Shown here in pieces: positions 62,470 through 64,000 of a stretch of DNA of 64,000 nt. Both the position numbers and the translations under genes were made by a program. The first letter of the stretch is position 1. Every line of letters begins with the position of its first letter. Source of the stretch: an uncultured Lachnospiraceae bacterium (GTDB lineage Bacteria; Bacillota; Clostridia; Lachnospirales; Lachnospiraceae); contig CAKRHP010000002.1 of assembly GCA_934339135.1 (NCBI GenBank), positions 62,001-126,000 of the forward strand. The letters run 5' to 3'. A model generated the notes under the pieces. The model made no database searches, was not told the DNA's origin, and saw nothing but the letters and a program-made list of their open reading frames with translations.

Positions 62470-64000
62470 TGGATGGAAAGAGATGGGTGGTAGAAGACAT
62501 TCGAAAAATAATCTGCAAAACAGTGATAACCGGAAAATGGATTCTATGACATTAACAGAGGGACTGACGATCTGCCCGGATCAGCTGCCGAAGGAAAAGC
62601 GATTAGAAACGCTTTTTGTAAAAGGTTTTGTGGTGTATCTTCTGGTTATGGGAGTGATGGGGGCGTATCTGTCTTCTTTGAATGTGGAATTTTCCTGGCC
62701 TGTCATGCACATTCTGGTGCTTTTATGTTCTTTGTACTGTGCTTCCTTATATTACAGTAATCTGTGGCAGAATACAGGATATCTTCTCTTGTTGGCAGGA
62801 ATCGCGGCGGGGGGATATTTTTTGGGCAAATATATCAATAGTGGTTTTTATTCTGTTGCCAATGATATGTCGGAAGCGGCATCCGAGTTTTTTCAAAGTA
62901 ATGCCATGCGTTCTTATGGGGAGCAGATTGGAAACCGGTACGCAGCGATCACGATTTCTATGAGTTATATCGGTTGTATCTGCTGTGTTTTGGTAAATAT
63001 TATGGTTTCCAGAAAAATGCGATGCGGTATGGTCGTACTTCTGGAGGCTGGGGCTTTGGCAATGCCATTATATTTGGAGAAAGAACCGTCATTTTTGTAT
63101 ATGGTCATGAACTTGGCGGGGATTCTCGTATGTTTTATGATTCGGGGAAATGGACATTATCGATTGACTTTTCAGAACAATGCCTATGAGTGGGATGACC
63201 GGAAAAAACGGTTTGCATATGTATATGATGTCAGAAGTATGGCAAGGACAGTACTCTCTGTTATTGTGTTCTGCATTGTGGTTCTGGGAGCCGGATCCGT
63301 CATATATCCCGGAGCGCTCCACAAGTCTGTTCGTGGAACAAGTAATCTGAAAAAAAGAACCATGGAAACAGCGAAAAATGTATCCATGCTGGGTCTGGCA
63401 GGTCTGTTTAATTTTTATCCCAATACGGGTGGTTTGACGAATGGTACTCTGGGAGGAGTCAACGCGGTTCGTTATGATTATGAGACAGATCTTACGATAC
63501 GATTTGCACCGTATACACAAAACCGGATCTATCTGAAAACATTTACGGGATGTGATTATATGCCCTATAACAACCGCTGGAGGAGACAGACGGATTCCTA
63601 TGGAAATCAGGTTCCGGAGCAATCGGATACCACCACGGCATTGATGAAGAAAAATTATCAAAAACATAAAAAGAAGACGGGGAAAGGCCATATTTTTGTG
63701 AAAAATGTGGCGGCAGCATCGGGAGTATATCTGCCATATTATTCAGAAGAAATAAATAAGGAGATATTCCCGGGAACGCAGCAGGAGTACACTTTTTATC
63801 CGTCTCTGTCGGGAAAGGCCATCGGTGTAACAGAGGCTGCCCGGCAGGAGGCACAGGCCGACTGGCTTAATATTTCTGAGGAAAATCAGGCAGAGATTGA
63901 AAAGCTGTGCCAGGAGGCGGGACTGTCCCCGGAGGATAGTGTCCCCAATAACGTACAGAAACTGGCACAGTATTTTCAGGAAAATATTCCATATTCTTAT
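62462..64000 (+). CDS. Transglutaminase-type membrane protein, N-terminal part (runs off window)
   Basis: Open from the ATG at 62462, overlapping the DUF58 stop by eight bases, to the window end (513 codons). About six hydrophobic segments between residues 55 and 280 are followed by an extracytoplasmic region. The last visible residues, NVQKLAQYFQENIPYSY, are where the transglutaminase-like domain typically begins, so the catalytic cysteine is beyond the edge. The start is uncertain; an ATG at 62483 is an alternative. Confidence 0.8.
   Translation, partial: MFDGWKEMGGRRHSKNNLQNSDNRKMDSMTLTEGLTICPDQLPKEKRLETLFVKGFVVYLLVMGVMGAYLSSLNVEFSWPVMHILVLLCSLYCASLYYSNLWQNTGYLLLLAGIAAGGYFLGKYINSGFYSVANDMSEAASEFFQSNAMRSYGEQIGNRYAAITISMSYIGCICCVLVNIMVSRKMRCGMVVLLEAGALAMPLYLEKEPSFLYMVMNLAGILVCFMIRGNGHYRLTFQNNAYEWDDRKKRFAYVYDVRSMARTVLSVIVFCIVVLGAGSVIYPGALHKSVRGTSNLKKRTMETAKNVSMLGLAGLFNFYPNTGGLTNGTLGGVNAVRYDYETDLTIRFAPYTQNRIYLKTFTGCDYMPYNNRWRRQTDSYGNQVPEQSDTTTALMKKNYQKHKKKTGKGHIFVKNVAAASGVYLPYYSEEINKEIFPGTQQEYTFYPSLSGKAIGVTEAARQEAQADWLNISEENQAEIEKLCQEAGLSPEDSVPNNVQKLAQYFQENIPYSY

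Noticed and set aside
1..64000. tRNA, rRNA genes and CRISPR arrays
   Set aside because: No cloverleaf-like tRNA sequence, rRNA segment or regularly spaced repeat was noticed on reading; a dedicated scan was not possible.

Overview
The window looks like chromosomal DNA of a spore-forming, anaerobic, low-to-mid GC Firmicute, most likely a member of the Lachnospiraceae. This rests on spore germination genes (a SleC-type cortex lytic enzyme and a Csp-type subtilase), FeoA/FeoB iron uptake, a ZTP riboswitch in front of a split purO + AICAR-transformylase operon, ATP-type PEP carboxykinase, phosphoketolase, strong AGGAGG-type ribosome sites and frequent GTG/TTG starts. The species is not identified.

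Layout. 0-4.4 kb: polyphosphate genes (ppk1 partial, ppx), queA and a diacylglycerol-kinase-like gene. 4.5-11.4 kb: the centre of interest. A sleC-like gene on the minus strand is cut in two. Its N-terminal 165 codons lie at 10902-11396 and its last 256 codons at 4547-5317. Between them sits a 5.58-kb element with three cargo genes, a 56-residue protein gene and two serine recombinase genes. Joining the halves at a shared GGGG (5318-5321 and 10902-10905) gives one uninterrupted 421-codon frame through the expected junction VVIP/EYVIV. The recombinase operon is preceded by a sequence like a sigma-E promoter, and sleC itself by a sigma-E/K-like -10. This suggests a skin-like intervening element removed in the mother cell during sporulation. 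A Csp-type protease, the family that activates SleC, lies 2.7 kb beyond the sleC start.

11.5-25 kb: housekeeping (dut, glmS, csp, hemB, a DtxR-like/Fur-like divergent pair, an rRNA/tRNA methyltransferase, NfeD/SPFH membrane pair, argF, birA, coaX, dusB). 25-33 kb: metY with a perfect palindromic operator, an SseB-like gene, the feoAB cluster with small accessory proteins, a neurotransmitter:sodium-type symporter and a LuxR-type regulator. 33-42 kb: a PII-like protein followed by potABCD polyamine uptake, an aldehyde dehydrogenase and phosphoketolase. 42-47.6 kb: an operon with a solute-binding-like lipoprotein, a membrane-anchored surface protein and an ABC-2 exporter. 47.7-52.4 kb: pckA, corA and a two-gene acyltransferase/SGNH system, divergent from a BlaI/BlaR1-type pair and sharing operator-like sequences with it. 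54.8-57.5 kb: ZTP riboswitch and late purine genes. 57.7-60.4 kb: a TetM/EF-G-like GTPase fused to a YacP/Rae1-like NYN nuclease. 60.4 kb-end: MoxR ATPase, DUF58 and a transglutaminase-type membrane protein that runs off the window.

All calls come from reading the sequence. No database search, alignment or folding program was run, so family names reflect recognised motifs and context.
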